From assembly GCA_041397765.1 (NCBI GenBank), contig JAWKWA010000008.1, positions 1 to 64,000 on the forward strand: 64,000 nt of DNA, read 5' to 3'. The notes below the pieces were generated by a model. That model saw only the letters and a program-made list of their open reading frames with translations. It searched no databases and had not been told where the DNA came from. Positions 62,337 through 64,000 of this stretch are shown here, piece by piece. A program made the translations under genes and the position numbers. The stretch's first letter is position 1, and every line of letters starts with the position of its first letter. The DNA comes from JAWKWA01 sp041397765. GTDB lineage: Bacteria; Pseudomonadota; Alphaproteobacteria; Rhizobiales; Hyphomicrobiaceae.

Positions 62337-62691
62337 CTCGTCCGCCTCCCCGACAGGCGGCAGATCGCGCGTGCCCCCCACCTCGCGGCGGATGCCCCGG
62401 CCTTCCTGCTGCGCCTCCAACGAACGGCAGGACGACGACTTCCGCACCGAGCCACCGGCACGACATCAGTCCGACCGTCTACAACGGCCAAGATCTAGGC
62501 ATCGTGGGGTCAAGGTGTGATGGATCACGCCGCCTTGGCGCGGGAACTTGTCGGATGAGGGCAAACGGCCGTTCGATTTCCGTGCCGGAACGGCACGTTC
62601 GCAGCATCTGCCGGAGCGTCATGCGCCACGAACCTGGCATATCGCCGGGGACAGCGATAGCTGGAGAACGGGCGGCAAGTCGTCGGGCTCT
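62337..62691. other. Intergenic region
   Basis: About 355 bp between the start of the metalloprotease gene and the stop of the antiporter gene. It presumably carries the protease promoter. I see no gene or clear repeat. Confidence 0.5.
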
Positions 62692-64000
62692 CTATCTCCG
62701 CCGACGGCCGCGCTTCTTCTTGCGTCCGCCCGCGGCGCCCTTCTGGCGCTGGCGGGGGGCGACGGGCGATGTCCCGGCATCCCTGGCGGCCTCCGGACGC
62801 GCCGGGCCGGCCTTCGCGGGCACCGCGCCCGGCTCCAGCACATGCCTGACGAGCCGGCTCATCGTCAGCCCCTGGACGATGATCGAGAAGACCGTGACGA
62901 GATAGGTCGCCGTCAGGATCGCCGGCTTGTACGGGCCGTTCGCCAGCGACAGTGCGAGCGCGACCGAGATGCCGCCCCTGAGGCCGCCCCAGGTGAGGAT
63001 GCGGATCGCTCCCGCCGAGAATTGCGTGCGCAGCCTCAGCACGGTGATCGGCACTGCGACGCTGATCCAGCGCGCCGCAAGCACGATCGGTATGGCGGCG
63101 AGCGCGAGGCCCCAGTTCTGGAACTCCGCCCCGAGCACCAGCACTTCGAGGCCGATCAGCAGGAACAGCACCGCATTGAGGATCTCGTCGACGATCTCCC
63201 AGAAATCGAAGACATGCCGCCGCGTCTCGGGCCCCATGGCCAGTCGCGCCCCGCGATTGCCGATCAGGAGCCCGGCGATCACCACCGCGATCGGACCCGA
63301 GACATGAAGGCGGAGCGCGATCGCATAGACGGCGGTGACGAGCGCGAGCGTCATCATCACCTCGAGGATCGGTTCCTCGAGCGACTTCATCATGAGGTAG
63401 CAGACATAGCCGACGACGATGCCGAGCAGCGCCCCACCGACCGCCTCGACGAGGAACAGCCGGGCGATGTCGAGCGCCGTGACCTCGCCCTCGCCATGCC
63501 CCCCGCCCCCACCCGTGGCGACCGCCACGACGGCAAGGAAGACCACCACTGCCACGCCGTCGTTGAACAGCGATTCGCCGGCGATCTTGGTCTTGATCGA
63601 TTGCGGCACCTTCACCGTCTTGAAGAGGCCGAGCACCGCCACCGGATCGGTCGGCGAGATCAGCGCCCCGAAGACGAGGCACCAGATGAAGGGTATGGAG
63701 GCGCCGACCGCGAGCGTCACCGCATAGAAGGCGCCGCCGACCACCGCCGTCGAGATCAGGACGCCGATCGTTGCCATGGCGAGGATCGGCCAGCGCTGCT
63801 CCCTCAGCGCCGAAAGATCGAGATGGATCGCGCCCGCAAAGAGCAGCGCCGACAGAAAGCCGTTGAGCAGCGCCTCGTGGAAATCGATCCCTTCGAGCGG
63901 AGCCCGCGCCGCCTCGGCGATATTGAGGTGGGGCCAGATCTGGTCGATGGCGAGAATGCCGATCGAGGCGATCAGCGCGATGGCGAGCAGGCCGATCGAC
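62692..64000 (-). CDS. Na+/H+ antiporter, CPA1/NhaP type (5' end outside window)
   Basis: At least 435 residues of a membrane antiporter of the monovalent cation:proton antiporter-1 family; the start lies beyond the right edge, and the reading frame is open to base 64000. Visible landmarks are FLSALLFAGAIHLDLSALR, the ion-binding region LISPTDPVAVLGLFKTV, and the acidic helix ESLFNDGVAVVVFL with the conserved N-D pair. A late WGGLRGGISVALALSL segment also fits. About ten hydrophobic helices are seen, then a soluble Lys/Arg-rich tail ending GRRRR. It would exchange Na+ or K+ for protons in pH and salt homeostasis. Confidence 0.92.
   Translation of the reverse strand, partial: SIGLLAIALIASIGILAIDQIWPHLNIAEAARAPLEGIDFHEALLNGFLSALLFAGAIHLDLSALREQRWPILAMATIGVLISTAVVGGAFYAVTLAVGASIPFIWCLVFGALISPTDPVAVLGLFKTVKVPQSIKTKIAGESLFNDGVAVVVFLAVVAVATGGGGGHGEGEVTALDIARLFLVEAVGGALLGIVVGYVCYLMMKSLEEPILEVMMTLALVTAVYAIALRLHVSGPIAVVIAGLLIGNRGARLAMGPETRRHVFDFWEIVDEILNAVLFLLIGLEVLVLGAEFQNWGLALAAIPIVLAARWISVAVPITVLRLRTQFSAGAIRILTWGGLRGGISVALALSLANGPYKPAILTATYLVTVFSIIVQGLTMSRLVRHVLEPGAVPAKAGPARPEAARDAGTSPVAPRQRQKGAAGGRKKKRGRRRR

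Overview
The window is GC-rich (roughly 70 %) chromosomal DNA of an alphaproteobacterium, most likely of the Hyphomicrobiales (Rhizobiales). The strongest clue is the block ptsH-manX-hprK-chvG-chvI read leftwards and divergent from a nucleotide-type PEP carboxykinase gene. Further clues are the argB / pyrimidine-5'-nucleotidase / dapD run, a short alphaproteobacterial HprK and a NadQ-type NAD regulator. I saw no rRNA or tRNA gene, CRISPR array, prophage or replication origin.

Layout. 0-7 kb: GNAT acetyltransferase, a 924-residue LAL/MalT-type LuxR regulator and a 989-residue serralysin-like RTX metalloprotease. 7-10 kb: ilvC, an EamA transporter, a 17-bp tandem repeat and a cupin with the active-site pattern of DMSP lyases. 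10-14.6 kb: a decayed or badly sequenced stretch holding a frame-disrupted XRE-cupin regulator, a B3/B4-domain gene and a PaiB-like gene, then a Clp-N-domain membrane protein. 15-19 kb: argB operon with dapD and two HAD phosphatases. 19-25 kb: LysE exporter, DUF2189 protein, sulfatase, dihydroorotase. 25-28 kb: ygfZ-tag-HD hydrolase-phosphatase operon. 28-35 kb: ICL/PEP-mutase-like enzyme, nadQ, then an M20 deacylase / amidase / sulfotransferase operon. 35.2-36.4 kb: an IS110-family insertion sequence whose left non-coding end looks like a bridge RNA. 36.6-43.2 kb: the PTS-HprK-ChvGI-PckA carbon and envelope regulation block. 43.5-49 kb: Flp pilin, pyrE, His-rich redoxin, leuC, a GNAT-methyltransferase fusion, and rplS with an extra helix-hairpin-helix domain. 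49-56.6 kb: an unrecognised gene, a serine hydrolase, a glutamine-synthetase-like enzyme, a PIF1/RecD-like helicase, rimM, trmD and a GFA protein. 56.6-64 kb: amidohydrolase, aldehyde dehydrogenase, iron alcohol dehydrogenase, a second serralysin-like protease and a Na+/H+ antiporter cut by the window edge.

Functional links. ChvG/ChvI, HprK, EIIA-Man and HPr couple envelope and acid sensing to carbon/nitrogen state next to the gluconeogenic gene pckA. IlvC and LeuC serve branched-chain amino acid synthesis, ArgB and DapD serve arginine and lysine, PyrC and PyrE serve pyrimidines. RimM, TrmD and L19 belong to the usual translation cluster but are split here by about 5.8 kb of unrelated genes. 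The GS-like enzyme, aldehyde dehydrogenase and iron alcohol dehydrogenase could act together in amine or polyamine breakdown. The accessory elements most worth attention are the IS110 element with its structured leader, the 17-bp repeat array beside the DMSP-lyase-like gene, the localised frameshift cluster, and the odd domain fusions.
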